Source: Ancylobacter sp. SL191 (lineage in GTDB: Bacteria; Pseudomonadota; Alphaproteobacteria; Rhizobiales; Xanthobacteraceae). From it: 64,000 nt of DNA. Positions 21,279 to 31,529 of the stretch are shown in pieces. The notes beneath the pieces were generated by a model that did no database searches, was not told where the DNA came from, and saw nothing but the letters and a program-made list of their open reading frames with translations. Made by a program: the position numbers and the translations under genes. Every line of letters begins with the position of its first letter. The first letter of the stretch is position 1. The stretch spans positions 2,889,001 through 2,953,000 of the forward strand of contig NZ_CP113056.1 of the NCBI RefSeq assembly GCF_026625645.1, in the 5' to 3' direction.

Positions 21279-23855
21279 ATGCGGTTCACGACGTCCGTTC
21301 TGTTCGCTTCCGGCTTTCTGATGGCCGGCACGCTGGCGGCCGCAGCATGGCCCGCCACCACGCGCAGCGCTGCCAATGTGCGCGGCGGCCCCGGCACCAG
21401 CTATGGCTTGCTCGGCACGCTGCCGGCCGGCACGCCCGTCGAGGTGGTCGGCTGCTCTGGCGCCTGGTGCCAGACCCCCTATGGCTATGTGAGCGCGAAC
21501 CTGCTGGCGCAGGCGCCTGACGCTTCCGCCGCCAGCCCGGCGTTTCCCGGCACGACGACCGCCCGCTCGGGCAATTTCATTCCCGCCCCCCCGCCGATCC
21601 AGGGCGCCGCAGCGCTGGGTTACGCCCCGGCGGGCGTGGCGGCGAGCTATCAGACCCCGCTCACCGGCGGCACGGGCCTTGTCGCAGGCGTGGCGTCCGA
21701 TCATCCGGGCGACGATCTCACCATGTCCGGCGTGCGCACCACCATGGGCACGACCAATGTGCGTTCGGGGCCCGGCACCGAGTATGAGGTGGTCAAGACG
21801 CTGCCGGATTCGACCAGCGTTCAGGTGATCCGCTGCGCCGATAGCTGGTGCCAGACCGACGAGGGCTACATCAGCATCTATCTGCTCTCGCGCGGGCCGG
21901 TGCAGCAGGTGCTGAACGCCGCCGCCCAGCCGCGCGTGCCGGGCTCGCAGACCCGCGACTCGCTGAGCTACGGTTCCACGGCCGTGTCGGCTGCCGGATC
22001 GCTTGCGGCCTATGGTGGCATCGGTGCGGCTGGAACTGCCTCGGGAGGCAATGCGGTGGTGACGGCGAGCGCCAATGTGCGCTCCGGGCCGGGGACGCGC
22101 TACAACTCGCTCGGCACGCTGCCGGCGGGCGCGCCGGTGAATGTGGTGTCCTGCGCCGGGGCGTGGTGTCAGACGCAATATGGCTATGTCAGCGCCCGTC
22201 TCGTCCGTCAGGGCGCCACCGCACCGGCTGTCTATGGAGCGCCGGCCCTTGCGAGCGTCGCCTCGCCGACCTATCGCGCGCCGGCGGCGTTGCAGGGCGC
22301 CGCGGCGCTGGGCTATGCACCGGCGGGCGCGGCGGCGAGCTATCAGACCCCGGTCGCCGGCGGGACGGGCCTTGTCGCCGGCGTGGCGTCCGATCATCCG
22401 GGCGACGATCTCACCATGTCCGGCGTGCGCACCACCATGGGCACGACCAATGTGCGCTCGGGGCCCGGCACCGAGTATGAGGTGGTCAAGACGCTGCCGG
22501 ATTCGACCAGCGTTCAGGTGATCCGCTGCGCCGATAGCTGGTGCCAGACCGATGAGGGCTACATCAGCATCTATCTGCTCTCGCGCGGGCCTGTGCAGCA
22601 GGTGCTGAACGCCGCGGCCCAGCCGCGCGTGCCGGGTTCGCAGACCCGCGACTCGCTGAGCTACGGTTCCACGGCCGTGTCGGCTGCCGGATCGCTTGCG
22701 GCCTATGGTGGCATCGGTGCGGCTGGAACTGCCTCGGGAGGCAATGCGGTGGTGACGGCGAGCGCCAATGTGCGCTCCGGGCCGGGGACGCGCTACAACT
22801 CGCTCGGCACGCTGCCGGCGGGCGCGCCGGTGAATGTGGTGTCCTGCGCCGGGGCGTGGTGCCAGACCCAGTATGGCTATGTCAGCGCCCGGCTGGTGGG
22901 TCAGGCCGCGCCGGCCGCGCTGCCGGTGCAGCCGATGAGCATGGCTCCGGTGCCGGCAACGCCGGGCCGGGCCTATGCGCCGAACGCACGTCCCGACCTG
23001 TCCGCGTCGCCGGCCGGGGCGACGGTGGCGACGGGCGGGGCGACCTCCACCGCCATCACCACGGCCAGCGTCAAGCTGCGCACCGGCCCCGGCACGACTT
23101 ATGACAGCGTCGGTACCCTGCCGGCCGGAACGCAGGTCGAGCTGCGGGGCTGTTCGGGCAGCTGGTGCGAGACGGTGGACGGCTATGTGAGCGCGCGCCA
23201 CCTCTCGACCGGTGCCACCGAGCCGGCCCGCGTCGTCGTGCGTCGGGCGCCAGCGCGGAGCTCCGCGACTCCGGTCGCTTCGTCCTATGCCGCTTATGCT
23301 GGCCCGGCCGTGCCCGCGGGCTATGAGGCGACGGCGCCCTATCCCGGGCCGGTCTATCCCGGCATTGCCGTGACCACGCCCTATGCGCCGGGTGCCGCGC
23401 TGCTGGCCGGCCTCGCGGCGCCTTTCGTCGGCCTCGCCGCTGCGGTCGACGCGGCGGATGGCGGCTATGGCTGGGGCGGTTATGGCACCGCGCCCTTCGG
23501 CTATGGCTGGGGCACGGTGTGGCGGGCGAGCTGGGGGCCGGGCTATTGGGGACCGGGCCTCTATGGCCGCAATGGCGCGAGCTACTGGGGCGCGCGCACC
23601 AGCTATTGGGGCGGGCGGACCAGCTATTGGGGCGGGCGGACCAGCTACGCCAATATGCATCCCGGCTACCCGAACATCGCCCGCTTCGGCGACCGCTATG
23701 GCGACACCTACTGGTCGCGGCGCGGGGAGGGACGGCTGCCGCAGCGCGCCAGTTTCTATGGCGGGATGGGGCCGTTCTGGCAGGGCCCCTATGTCGAGGG
23801 TCCATCCTATAATGGCCGGCCGGTGATGTGGCGCCCCGGCGCCGCGATCTGGTGA
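21279..23855 (+). CDS. Secreted protein with six bacterial SH3 repeats and a Gly/Tyr/Trp-rich tail
   Basis: An 858-residue exported protein. The signal peptide (MRFTTSVLFASGFLMAGTLAAA) is followed by six SH3-type repeats of about 50 residues, each with NVRxGPGTxY, GTLPAGxxVxV, a Cys-x-x-x-WC pair and GYVSAxLL. Repeats 2-3 and 4-5 are near-identical copies from an internal 693-bp-offset duplication. The last 150 residues are Gly/Tyr/Trp-rich with SYWGGRT repeats. Bacterial SH3 domains often bind peptidoglycan or proteins outside the cytoplasm; the ligand is unknown. GGGAGG upstream supports the ATG at 21279. A small paralogue follows at 23987. Confidence 0.85.
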   Translation: MRFTTSVLFASGFLMAGTLAAAAWPATTRSAANVRGGPGTSYGLLGTLPAGTPVEVVGCSGAWCQTPYGYVSANLLAQAPDASAASPAFPGTTTARSGNFIPAPPPIQGAAALGYAPAGVAASYQTPLTGGTGLVAGVASDHPGDDLTMSGVRTTMGTTNVRSGPGTEYEVVKTLPDSTSVQVIRCADSWCQTDEGYISIYLLSRGPVQQVLNAAAQPRVPGSQTRDSLSYGSTAVSAAGSLAAYGGIGAAGTASGGNAVVTASANVRSGPGTRYNSLGTLPAGAPVNVVSCAGAWCQTQYGYVSARLVRQGATAPAVYGAPALASVASPTYRAPAALQGAAALGYAPAGAAASYQTPVAGGTGLVAGVASDHPGDDLTMSGVRTTMGTTNVRSGPGTEYEVVKTLPDSTSVQVIRCADSWCQTDEGYISIYLLSRGPVQQVLNAAAQPRVPGSQTRDSLSYGSTAVSAAGSLAAYGGIGAAGTASGGNAVVTASANVRSGPGTRYNSLGTLPAGAPVNVVSCAGAWCQTQYGYVSARLVGQAAPAALPVQPMSMAPVPATPGRAYAPNARPDLSASPAGATVATGGATSTAITTASVKLRTGPGTTYDSVGTLPAGTQVELRGCSGSWCETVDGYVSARHLSTGATEPARVVVRRAPARSSATPVASSYAAYAGPAVPAGYEATAPYPGPVYPGIAVTTPYAPGAALLAGLAAPFVGLAAAVDAADGGYGWGGYGTAPFGYGWGTVWRASWGPGYWGPGLYGRNGASYWGARTSYWGGRTSYWGGRTSYANMHPGYPNIARFGDRYGDTYWSRRGEGRLPQRASFYGGMGPFWQGPYVEGPSYNGRPVMWRPGAAIW
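21600..22200 (+). repeat. Intragenic direct repeat, copy 1
   Basis: First copy of a stretch of about 600 bp encoding two SH3 repeats plus their linker. It is almost identical to 22293-22893; most differences are isolated synonymous changes, so the duplication looks recent or is kept uniform by conversion. Confidence 0.9.
22293..22893 (+). repeat. Intragenic direct repeat, copy 2
   Basis: Second copy, offset 693 bp (231 codons, in frame) from copy 1. The 92 bp between copies encode a Pro/Ala linker found only once. Confidence 0.9.
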
Positions 23856-23986
23856 CGTAACCGTGATCGGGCGGGTGCTTACGTAGAGTAACCAATTTCG
23901 CCCCATTCGATTGCTATCGCACAGTATTGCGGCCGCTGCGTCAGCGGGGAGGCGTCCAAGCGTCTGCCGCGGTGAGGAGAGCCCGG

Positions 23987-24544
23987 ATGCGTTTCACGAA
24001 ATCTCTGATGGTTGCCGCCGGCCTGTTGATGGCCGGCACGGTTGCCGCGTCGGCCCGCCCGGCCGTGGCGACGACCGATCTGAATATCCGCAGCGGCCCC
24101 GGCACGCGTTACGCGGTGATCGGCTCGCTGCCGGCGGGCACGCAGGTCAACACCGGCGGCTGCGCGGGGAGCTGGTGCCGCGTCGGCGGCGGCTTCGTCA
24201 GCGCGAGTTATCTCGCCTTTGGCGGCCGTGCGCCCGCCCGCGTGGTCGTGCAACCCAATTACTACGCCAATGACGTCGCCCTCGGTATCGGCGCCTTCGC
24301 GCTCGGCGCGGCGGTCGGCTCGGCCTGGGGTGGTCCCGGCTATGGTCCCTATTGGGGGCCGGGCCCCGGCTATTGGGGCGGGCCGCGTTATTATGGCTAT
24401 GGCCCGCGCTATTACGGCCCGCGCCGCGGTTATTGGGGCGGTGGTCCGCGCTGGCGCGGCCGTCCGGCCTATTGGCGCGGTGGACCGGGGCCGGGCTGGC
24501 GTGGTGGTCCCGGCTGGCGCGGGCGCGGTCCGGTTTTCCGCTAG
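23987..24544 (+). CDS. Small secreted SH3-domain protein with Gly/Tyr/Arg-rich tail
   Basis: A 185-residue paralogue of the preceding gene. It has a similar signal peptide (MRFTKSLMVAAGLLMAGTVAASA), a single SH3 repeat (NIRSGPGTRYAVIGSLPAG, CAGSWCRVGGGFVSASYL), a hydrophobic Gly/Ala segment and a tail rich in GPYWGPG, GYWGGG and RGGPG. The tail may be disordered or surface-exposed. GAGGAGA is well placed before the ATG at 23987. A terminator follows. Probable periplasmic or outer-surface protein; function unknown. Confidence 0.8.
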   Translation: MRFTKSLMVAAGLLMAGTVAASARPAVATTDLNIRSGPGTRYAVIGSLPAGTQVNTGGCAGSWCRVGGGFVSASYLAFGGRAPARVVVQPNYYANDVALGIGAFALGAAVGSAWGGPGYGPYWGPGPGYWGGPRYYGYGPRYYGPRRGYWGGGPRWRGRPAYWRGGPGPGWRGGPGWRGRGPVFR

Positions 24545-24565
24545 ATCGAGCGAGGCTGAAACGAC

Positions 24566-24593
24566 AAAGGCGCGCCTGGTGGCGCGCCTTTTT
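24566..24593. terminator. Rho-independent terminator between SH3 gene and purB
   Basis: GGCGCGCC (24569-24576), loop TGGT, GGCGCGCC (24581-24588), then TTTTT. It lies between convergent genes, with AAA upstream, so it may serve both. Confidence 0.85.
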
Positions 24594-24613
24594 CATGATC
24601 CGCCATGGCGCGC

Positions 24614-25921
<1,308 letters not shown>

Positions 25922-26017
25922 GGGCGGGCTCTTTCGGCAAGCGGTGGATGCCCGCGCATTAGCAGATAGGCGGGGGCGCGACAAATCCCGCCGCCGGGAT
26001 CCTGCCCTGCGGCCGCG

Positions 26018-26704
26018 TCAGACGAGCGTGCCGCGCGCCCGCTCCGCCGCGTTGCGGATCGAGGCGATGTTGCCGGCATAGGCGCTGGCGCCGCCTTTGA
26101 AGGTGGCGGAGCCTGCAACCAGCGCATTGGCGCCGGCGGCGATGCAGGCGCCGGCGGTCTCGGGCGTCACGCCGCCGTCGATCTCGATGTCGATCGGCCG
26201 GTCGCCGATCATCGCCTTAATCTGGCGCACCTTGTCCATCACCGGCGCGATGAAGGCCTGGCCACCGAAGCCGGGGTTCACGGTCATGACGATGACGAGG
26301 TCGATGATATCCAGCAAATGCTCGATGGCGCTGGCGGGGGTCGCCGGGTTGATGGCAACACCGGCCTTCTTGCCGAGATTGCGGATGGCCTGCAGCGAGC
26401 GGTGGAGGTGCGGGCCAGCTTCCGCATGGACCGAGATGTGATCCGCGCCCGCCTTGGCGAAGGCCTCCAGATAGGGATCGGCCGGGGCGATCATCAGATG
26501 GACGTCGAAGGGCTTGGCCGAGAGCGGGCGCAGCGCCTTCACCACGTCCGGCCCGAAGGAGATGTTGGGCACGAAATGCCCGTCCATGATGTCGATATGG
26601 ATCCAGTCCGCGCCGGCGGCGTCCACCGCCTTCAACTCCTCGCCGAACCGCGCGAAGTCGCTGGCGAGAATGGACGGGGCGATGATGAGCGGGCGGTTTG
26701 TCAT
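26018..26704 (-). CDS. rpe: Ribulose-phosphate 3-epimerase
   Basis: A 228-residue TIM-barrel epimerase of the pentose phosphate/Calvin pathways interconverting Ru5P and Xu5P. Motifs are [36 protein letters not shown] (block [10 protein letters not shown]), [17 protein letters not shown] and EIDGGVTPE. Metal-binding His/Asp residues are present. The ATG at 26704 ([11 protein letters not shown]) fits the family; upstream frame is not conserved-looking. Lies about 100 bp upstream of purB on the same strand. Confidence 0.95.
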   Translation of the reverse strand: MTNRPLIIAPSILASDFARFGEELKAVDAAGADWIHIDIMDGHFVPNISFGPDVVKALRPLSAKPFDVHLMIAPADPYLEAFAKAGADHISVHAEAGPHLHRSLQAIRNLGKKAGVAINPATPASAIEHLLDIIDLVIVMTVNPGFGGQAFIAPVMDKVRQIKAMIGDRPIDIEIDGGVTPETAGACIAAGANALVAGSATFKGGASAYAGNIASIRNAAERARGTLV

Positions 26705-26876
26705 GGGCAGGGCTCTCCGTTGCGCGCCCGTACCATGGCTGGCCGGGGCACCGCAAGAAAGCGGCGGACGACCCAGCGTCAACACCGGATGCGCTTACCG
26801 TAGGAGAGCGGTAATCTGCGAATCGGGGCCGACGATTTCCGGGCGTTGCTGGCGACGTCCGCTGATGGAGATGTGC

Positions 26877-27245
26877 ATGATGAAGATGGGGTATGTGGCG
26901 GCGGGAGCGGCGGCTGCCGTGATCGGGCTTCTGTCGGCCGTGCCGGAAGCGCAGGCCTGGCGCGCCGGGGCCTGCGGCGCGCGCGGCTGCGTGGGTGTGG
27001 CCAATCCCGGGCATTATTACGGGGCTGGCCGCTATTATGGCCCGGTGCCGCGCGGCGGTGGCGTGGTGGTGGTCAATCCGCGCCCCTATTGGCCGCCGGG
27101 CGGCGCCGTGGCGGCCGGTGCGGCGCTCGGCTTCCTCACCGGGGTGGCGGCGGCTAACCTCGCCGGCCCGCCGCCCCAGCCGAACTACTGCTGGTACTAC
27201 ACCAACCCTCAGCGCACGACCGGCTTCTGGGAGCCGTGCCCCTGA
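26877..27245 (+). CDS. Small secreted Gly/Tyr/Pro-rich protein
   Basis: About 122 residues with a signal peptide (MKMGYVAAGAAAAVIGLLSAVPEAQA). The mature part has CGARGCVGVANPGHYYG, Gly/Pro/Tyr-rich blocks, a hydrophobic Gly/Ala segment and a C-terminal CWYYTNPQRTTGFWEPCP with paired Cys. The layout (Gly/Tyr block, Ala/Gly helix, aromatic end) resembles the tail of the two SH3 proteins nearby. Several ATGs lie close together; 26877 is best placed after GGAG. Function unknown. Confidence 0.65.
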   Translation: MMKMGYVAAGAAAAVIGLLSAVPEAQAWRAGACGARGCVGVANPGHYYGAGRYYGPVPRGGGVVVVNPRPYWPPGGAVAAGAALGFLTGVAAANLAGPPPQPNYCWYYTNPQRTTGFWEPCP

Positions 27246-27273
27246 GGGGCATACGCTTAGCGGCAAAATCGAT

Positions 27274-27304
27274 GGCCGGGGGACACGATCCCCGGCCGTT
27301 CTTT
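27274..27304 (+). terminator. Rho-independent terminator
   Basis: GGCCGGGG (27274-27281) pairs with CCCCGGCC (27290-27297), followed by GTTCTTT. It sits between the small secreted protein gene and the convergent peptidase gene. Confidence 0.75.
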
Positions 27305-27351
27305 AGCGGGCTGCCGCGACACCCGACCCGGCTCGGAGGCGGCCAAACCGT

Positions 27352-28356
27352 CTATCCCCACCGGTTCCGCCATGTCGGCATCGTGCCGGCTTGCGGCAAA
27401 GCGGTGGCCTCATAGACGGCCCGGGCGCAGGCGCGGGCGAGCGTCTGGACCACCGCCGCGCCGATGAGCGCGAGATCAAACACCGGATCGGCCAGCGGCC
27501 TGCGGCCGGTGGCGGCGGCGAAGATGGTGTCGCCGTCGAGCGGGGTGTGCACGGGCCAGATGGCATGGGCGTAGCCATCATGCGCCATCACGGCGAGACG
27601 CTTGCACTGAGCCTTGGTGAGCACCGCATCCGTCGCCACCACGGCGATTGTCGTATTGGCAATGCCGGCCTCCGCGCCCTCCGGCAGCCCCTTGAGGCGC
27701 GGTCGCGCGGGGAGGGCCGGCAGGGGGCTGGGAAAGCCGCGGCCGCCGTACTCGCTCTCCCGCTCGAAGGGGGCGGCCCAGAAATGCGGCGCGTCCGGGA
27801 AATTGGTCGCGCCACAGGCATTGACCGCCACCAGCGCGCCCACCCTGTGGCCGCTCGCCGCGATCATCGATGCCGAGCCCAGCCCGCCCTTCAGATCGAC
27901 CGTCGTGGCGCCGGTGCCCGCGCCGACCGTGCCGAGCGCGAAGTCCAGCCCGGCGGCATTGGCGGCGGCGTAGCCGAGATCGCGATAGGGCGGAAAGCGG
28001 CCCCAGTCCTTGTTCCCGCCATTCAGCAGATCGAACAGCACCGCGCCGGGCACGATGGGCACCAGGGCGCTGCCGACCTGAAAGCCGATGCCACGCTCGG
28101 CTAGTGCCGCCATCACCCCGGCGCCGGCATCCAGCCCGAAGGCGGAACCGCCCGACAAGGCGAGCGCGTGAATGGCGCCCACGGTCTCGTCCGGTGCCAG
28201 AAGATCGGTCTCGCGCGTGCCCGGCCCGCCACCGCGTACATCGACCGAGGTGACGGTCGGCGCGTCGAAGATGACGGCGGTGACGCCCGAGGCGAGGGCG
28301 AGGTCGGTGGCGTTGCCGACGCGCAGGCCGGGAACGTCGGTGATCAGGTTGCGCAT
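27352..28356 (-). CDS. P1-family (S58, DmpA-like) aminopeptidase
   Basis: A 334-residue self-processing N-terminal-nucleophile peptidase. The N-terminal part has ITDVPGLRVGNATD and LSGGSAFGLD. The processing region IANTTIAVVATDA places the likely autocleavage between Asn234 and Thr235, making the Thr the nucleophile of the C-terminal subunit. DmpA/BapA relatives hydrolyse N-terminal D- or beta-amino-acid residues; the substrate here is not predictable. No signal peptide is seen. It is divergent from the ccdA-like gene. Confidence 0.88.
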   Translation of the reverse strand: MRNLITDVPGLRVGNATDLALASGVTAVIFDAPTVTSVDVRGGGPGTRETDLLAPDETVGAIHALALSGGSAFGLDAGAGVMAALAERGIGFQVGSALVPIVPGAVLFDLLNGGNKDWGRFPPYRDLGYAAANAAGLDFALGTVGAGTGATTVDLKGGLGSASMIAASGHRVGALVAVNACGATNFPDAPHFWAAPFERESEYGGRGFPSPLPALPARPRLKGLPEGAEAGIANTTIAVVATDAVLTKAQCKRLAVMAHDGYAHAIWPVHTPLDGDTIFAAATGRRPLADPVFDLALIGAAVVQTLARACARAVYEATALPQAGTMPTWRNRWG

Positions 28357-28469
28357 AGGGTGGGCACCAGCAGCATCACATCACGGGGAGAGGCCAAGCA
28401 GCCACATTGCATAAGCTCAAGCGGGCGTGCATTGGAAGGTCCAACAGTCCGGTAAAGGTTGCGCAGTTC

Positions 28470-29201
28470 ATGGCCGACGTCACCCTCCCGGCGGCCTTTG
28501 CCGCGGGCATTGCCAGCTTCGTGTCGCCCTGCGTGCTGCCTTTGGTGCCGCCCTATCTGTGCTACCTCGCCGGCACCAGTCTCGACCAGATCACCCACAA
28601 GGCGCCGACCGACGCGGCCGCGCGCCGCACGCTCGGTGCGGCGCTTTTGTTCGTGGCGGGCTTCTCCACCGTCTTCGTCGCATTGGGGGCCGGCGCCTCA
28701 GTGGCGGGCGGCTATCTGCGGATGTATTCGCAGGAGCTCAGCATTGTGGCGGGCGTTGCCATCCTGCTGATGGGGCTGCACTTCCTCGGCGTGCTGCGCT
28801 TCGGCTGGTTGACGCGCACGCGCCGCGTGCATGTCGATGCGCCTTCCACCCTCGCTGGCGCCTATGTGATGGGCCTCGCCTTCGCCTTTGGCTGGACGCC
28901 CTGCATCGGCCCGGTGCTGGCGGCGATTCTCGCCGTGGCGGCGAGCGAGCAGACGCTGACGCGCGGCGCGGGATTGCTGGCGGTCTATTCCGCCGGGCTC
29001 GGCGTGCCCTTCCTGCTGGTTGCCGCTATGGCGCGCCCGGCGCTCGGCATGCTCGTTCATGCCCGGCGCTATCTGCCCATGGTCGAGAAGGTGATGGGTG
29101 GCCTGCTGGTGCTCACCGGCATCGGCTTCCTCTCCGGCTGGATGGCGACGATGAGCTTCTGGCTGCTGGAGACTTTCCCGGCACTGTCGCGCTTCGGCTA
29201 A
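28470..29201 (+). CDS. ccdA: Cytochrome c biogenesis protein CcdA (DsbD transmembrane type)
   Basis: A 243-residue inner-membrane protein with six hydrophobic segments. The redox cysteines are in SPCVLPLVPPYL (Cys21) and GWTPCIGPVL (Cys145), symmetrically placed in the two halves as in CcdA. It passes electrons from cytoplasmic thioredoxin to periplasmic thiol proteins for cytochrome c assembly or disulfide reduction. The ATG at 28470 puts the first Cys in its usual position. It overlaps the convergent GNAT gene by 4 bp. Confidence 0.92.
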   Translation: MADVTLPAAFAAGIASFVSPCVLPLVPPYLCYLAGTSLDQITHKAPTDAAARRTLGAALLFVAGFSTVFVALGAGASVAGGYLRMYSQELSIVAGVAILLMGLHFLGVLRFGWLTRTRRVHVDAPSTLAGAYVMGLAFAFGWTPCIGPVLAAILAVAASEQTLTRGAGLLAVYSAGLGVPFLLVAAMARPALGMLVHARRYLPMVEKVMGGLLVLTGIGFLSGWMATMSFWLLETFPALSRFG

Positions 29202-29686
29202 ACGAGACGCTTACGCATATGGATGCAGGCCATCCCGCGTCCTCCCGGCAAGATATGCTCTCCATATCCTTCCCGCATGAAGCCGTGACGTAGATAGAAC
29301 GCCTCGGCATTTATCGAGGCGTCCATGGTCAGTTCAGTAAGGCCGCACTTCAGCGCCCGCTTTTCCAACTCGCACAGGATGTCGCCGCCGATTCCGGCGC
29401 GGCCATGGTCGGGCGCGACATAGACGGCTCGCAGTTCGTGACTGCCGGGCACGATCGAGCCGAAGCCGATGATGCTGCCGCTTCGGTCCCGGGACACCAC
29501 TGCCTCTTCGACGCGGCGCGCCAAGCGTAGGGCGAGAGCCTCTATGACCTCAGTCCGCAGCGGCAAGGGTGCCCAAGCCTCAATGACATCGGCATCATAG
29601 AAGGCAACTGCCGTTCCGCGCACGGCTGCCCGCTGCACCCTTAGCATCGCTTCCGCATCCATGGGGCGCGCTTCTTCGATATGCAT
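29198..29686 (-). CDS. GNAT-family N-acetyltransferase
   Basis: A 162-residue GNAT protein with ARPMDAEAMLRVQRAA at the N-terminus, the acetyl-CoA-binding motif A (LRAVYVAPDHGRAGIGGDIL) and ASINAEAFYLRHGF as motif B. The substrate cannot be deduced. It overlaps ccdA tail to tail by 4 bp. Confidence 0.85.
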   Translation of the reverse strand: MHIEEARPMDAEAMLRVQRAAVRGTAVAFYDADVIEAWAPLPLRTEVIEALALRLARRVEEAVVSRDRSGSIIGFGSIVPGSHELRAVYVAPDHGRAGIGGDILCELEKRALKCGLTELTMDASINAEAFYLRHGFMREGYGEHILPGGRGMACIHMRKRLV

Positions 29687-29735
29687 GGCACTCCACCGGT
29701 GCGTTGACCTATCGGAGGGCGTCTATCTCAGTCGC

Positions 29736-29766
29736 AAAACAAAACCCGCCGGCGCGAACCGGCGGG
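29736..29766 (-). terminator. Rho-independent terminator of the liv cluster
   Basis: Stem CCCGCCGG/CCGGCGGG with loop CGCGAA. On the minus strand it is followed by TTTTGTTTTG. It lies about 55 bp past the livK stop. Confidence 0.85.
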
Positions 29767-29821
29767 TCATGCATCAGGCGTGAGCCGCGAGTGGGCGCCC
29801 GCTAGGGCGCCCGATGCGCGA

Positions 29822-30922
29822 TCAGAGCTCGGTGTAGCCGCCGTCCTTCCAGACATAGACGACGTAGTCGAGGTTGGTGCGGTCACCCTTCTTGTCGAAG
29901 GTCAGCTTGCCGAGCACCGTGTTGAAAGCCGCGCCCGAGTGGATGTACTCGGCGACCTTCTTGGTATCGAGCGACTTGGTCGCCTCGACGGCCTGCTGGA
30001 TCACCTGGCCGGCAGCGTAGGAGTAGAGAACATAACCCTCGGGGTCGATGTTCTTCTTCTTGAACTCCTCGACGACCTTGACGGCGGCCGGGCTCTTGCG
30101 CGGATCCGGGCCGAAGGTCATGAGGGTGCCAGCGGCGCCCGGACCGGCGATGGTCCAGAACTCCTTGTCGGTGATGCCGTCGCCCGAGAACAGGACGGTG
30201 TTCTGGCCCTGGTCGCGCAGCTGGCGAACCAGCAGGCCGGCTTCGGTGTGCAGACCGCCGTAATAGAGAATGTCGACGTTCGCGGCCTTCAGCTTGGAGA
30301 CGAGAGCGGAATAGTCCTTCTCGCCCGGGTTGATGCCTTCATAGACCACTTCAGTCACGCCACCGGCGTTGAGCGCCTTCTTGGTCTCGTCGGCCAGACC
30401 CTTGCCGTAGGGGGTCTTGTCGTGGACGATGGCGATCTTCTTGCCCTTCAGGTTCTGAAGGATGTAGGCGGCGGCGACGGCGCCCTGCTGGTCGTCACGA
30501 CCGCAGGTGCGGAACACGTTGGTGAGGCCGCGCTCGGTGAGCTTCGGGTTGGTCGAGGCCGGGGAGATGGCGATCACGCCGGCTTCGGCATACTGCTCGG
30601 AGGCCGGGATCGACACGCCCGAGTTGAAGTGGCCGATCACGAACTTCACGCCGTCGGCGATGAACTTGTTGGCCACCGAGACGCCCTGCTCGGGCTTGGA
30701 GGCGTCGTCGCCCACGATGATCTCGACCTTCTGGCCGAGGAGACCGCCGGCAGCGTTGACGTCCGTCGCCCACTGCTCGGCACCGTTCTTGAGCTGGGCG
30801 CCGAAGGTGGCGTTCGCGCCGGTGATCGGGCCACCGACGCCGACCTTGACCTGCGCCGAGGCCGGCACGGCCAGCGCCGCCATGGCGCCGAGCGCAATGC
30901 CCGCAAACAGAAGCTTCTTCAT
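29822..30922 (-). CDS. livK: Branched-chain amino acid ABC transporter, periplasmic binding protein
   Basis: A 366-residue Leu/Ile/Val-type binding protein. The signal peptide is MKKLLFAGIALGAMAALAVPASAQ; the mature part begins VKVGVGGPITGANATFG, with NAAGGLLGQKVEII, GHFNSGVSIPASEQYA and FRTCGRDDQQG, all typical of the family. AGGAGAG precedes the ATG at 30922. It is last in the minus-strand liv cluster, 129 bp after the DUF6867 gene, and ends at its own terminator. Specificity (branched-chain or other hydrophobic/amide ligand) is inferred. Confidence 0.94.
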   Translation of the reverse strand: MKKLLFAGIALGAMAALAVPASAQVKVGVGGPITGANATFGAQLKNGAEQWATDVNAAGGLLGQKVEIIVGDDASKPEQGVSVANKFIADGVKFVIGHFNSGVSIPASEQYAEAGVIAISPASTNPKLTERGLTNVFRTCGRDDQQGAVAAAYILQNLKGKKIAIVHDKTPYGKGLADETKKALNAGGVTEVVYEGINPGEKDYSALVSKLKAANVDILYYGGLHTEAGLLVRQLRDQGQNTVLFSGDGITDKEFWTIAGPGAAGTLMTFGPDPRKSPAAVKVVEEFKKKNIDPEGYVLYSYAAGQVIQQAVEATKSLDTKKVAEYIHSGAAFNTVLGKLTFDKKGDRTNLDYVVYVWKDGGYTEL

Positions 30923-31051
30923 GAACTTCTCTCCTGATTCTGGAAGGGTAGTCTTCGCAGCCTGTGCGGCCAGGCGACTGTCACCCCTGGCCGCTATCAT
31001 GCTCTTTTCCGCACCCCTGTCGATGAGGAAGCGAAACATGGTGAAGGGTGC

Positions 31052-31528
31052 TCAGGCCTGCTCGCCAGGGGCCTCACGGGAGGCGCCTTCGAGCCAGCCG
31101 AACGGCCCCGACTGACGGTAGATCCAGCCATAGCGCGTCGCCATCTGGCTCGCCCTTTCGGAGCGGAAGCCCAGGGTGGCGAGCGCCACGAGGAAGGCCG
31201 TATCCGTCAGGAAATAGTGCAGGGACAGCAGCGTCCCTTCGAACAACGCGAAGTGGAAGAAGCGCACCACGCAGCCGAGCAGCAGCGCATAGATCACCGC
31301 CTGCCGGTACACCCGCCAGGTGCGAGCGATGGAACGGCCGGTGAACCAGGCCGCGCCGCCGCCGAGGAACACGGTGACGAGCAGGAAGTCGCCGCGTGAC
31401 ACCTCGATGACCGAGGATGGCGTGATGACCGATGCCACCAGAATGGCGATGACGACGAGGGCGGGAACGACCACGGCGAGGCTGGTGGTCGGGCCCTGGG
31501 AGATGAGGGTGCCGCTGGTCCGGGCCAT
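31052..31528 (-). CDS. DUF6867-like membrane protein of the liv cluster
   Basis: A 158-residue protein with about four hydrophobic segments and a conserved-looking core (FLGGGAAWFTGRSIARTWRVY, FHFALFEGTLLSLHYF, YGWIYRQSGPFGW in blocks). This matches the small DUF6867 proteins found beside liv genes in Hyphomicrobiales. The N-terminal 40 residues look like an extra segment relative to that family. The ATG lies 1 bp before the livF stop, so co-translation is likely. A role as an accessory of the importer is suggested only by context. Confidence 0.7.
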   Translation of the reverse strand: MARTSGTLISQGPTTSLAVVVPALVVIAILVASVITPSSVIEVSRGDFLLVTVFLGGGAAWFTGRSIARTWRVYRQAVIYALLLGCVVRFFHFALFEGTLLSLHYFLTDTAFLVALATLGFRSERASQMATRYGWIYRQSGPFGWLEGASREAPGEQA

Positions 31529-31529
31529 G

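Noticed and set aside
20931..23906. 991-codon minus-strand frame opposite the SH3 gene
   Set aside because: Antisense shadow; its internal repeats simply mirror the SH3 duplication.
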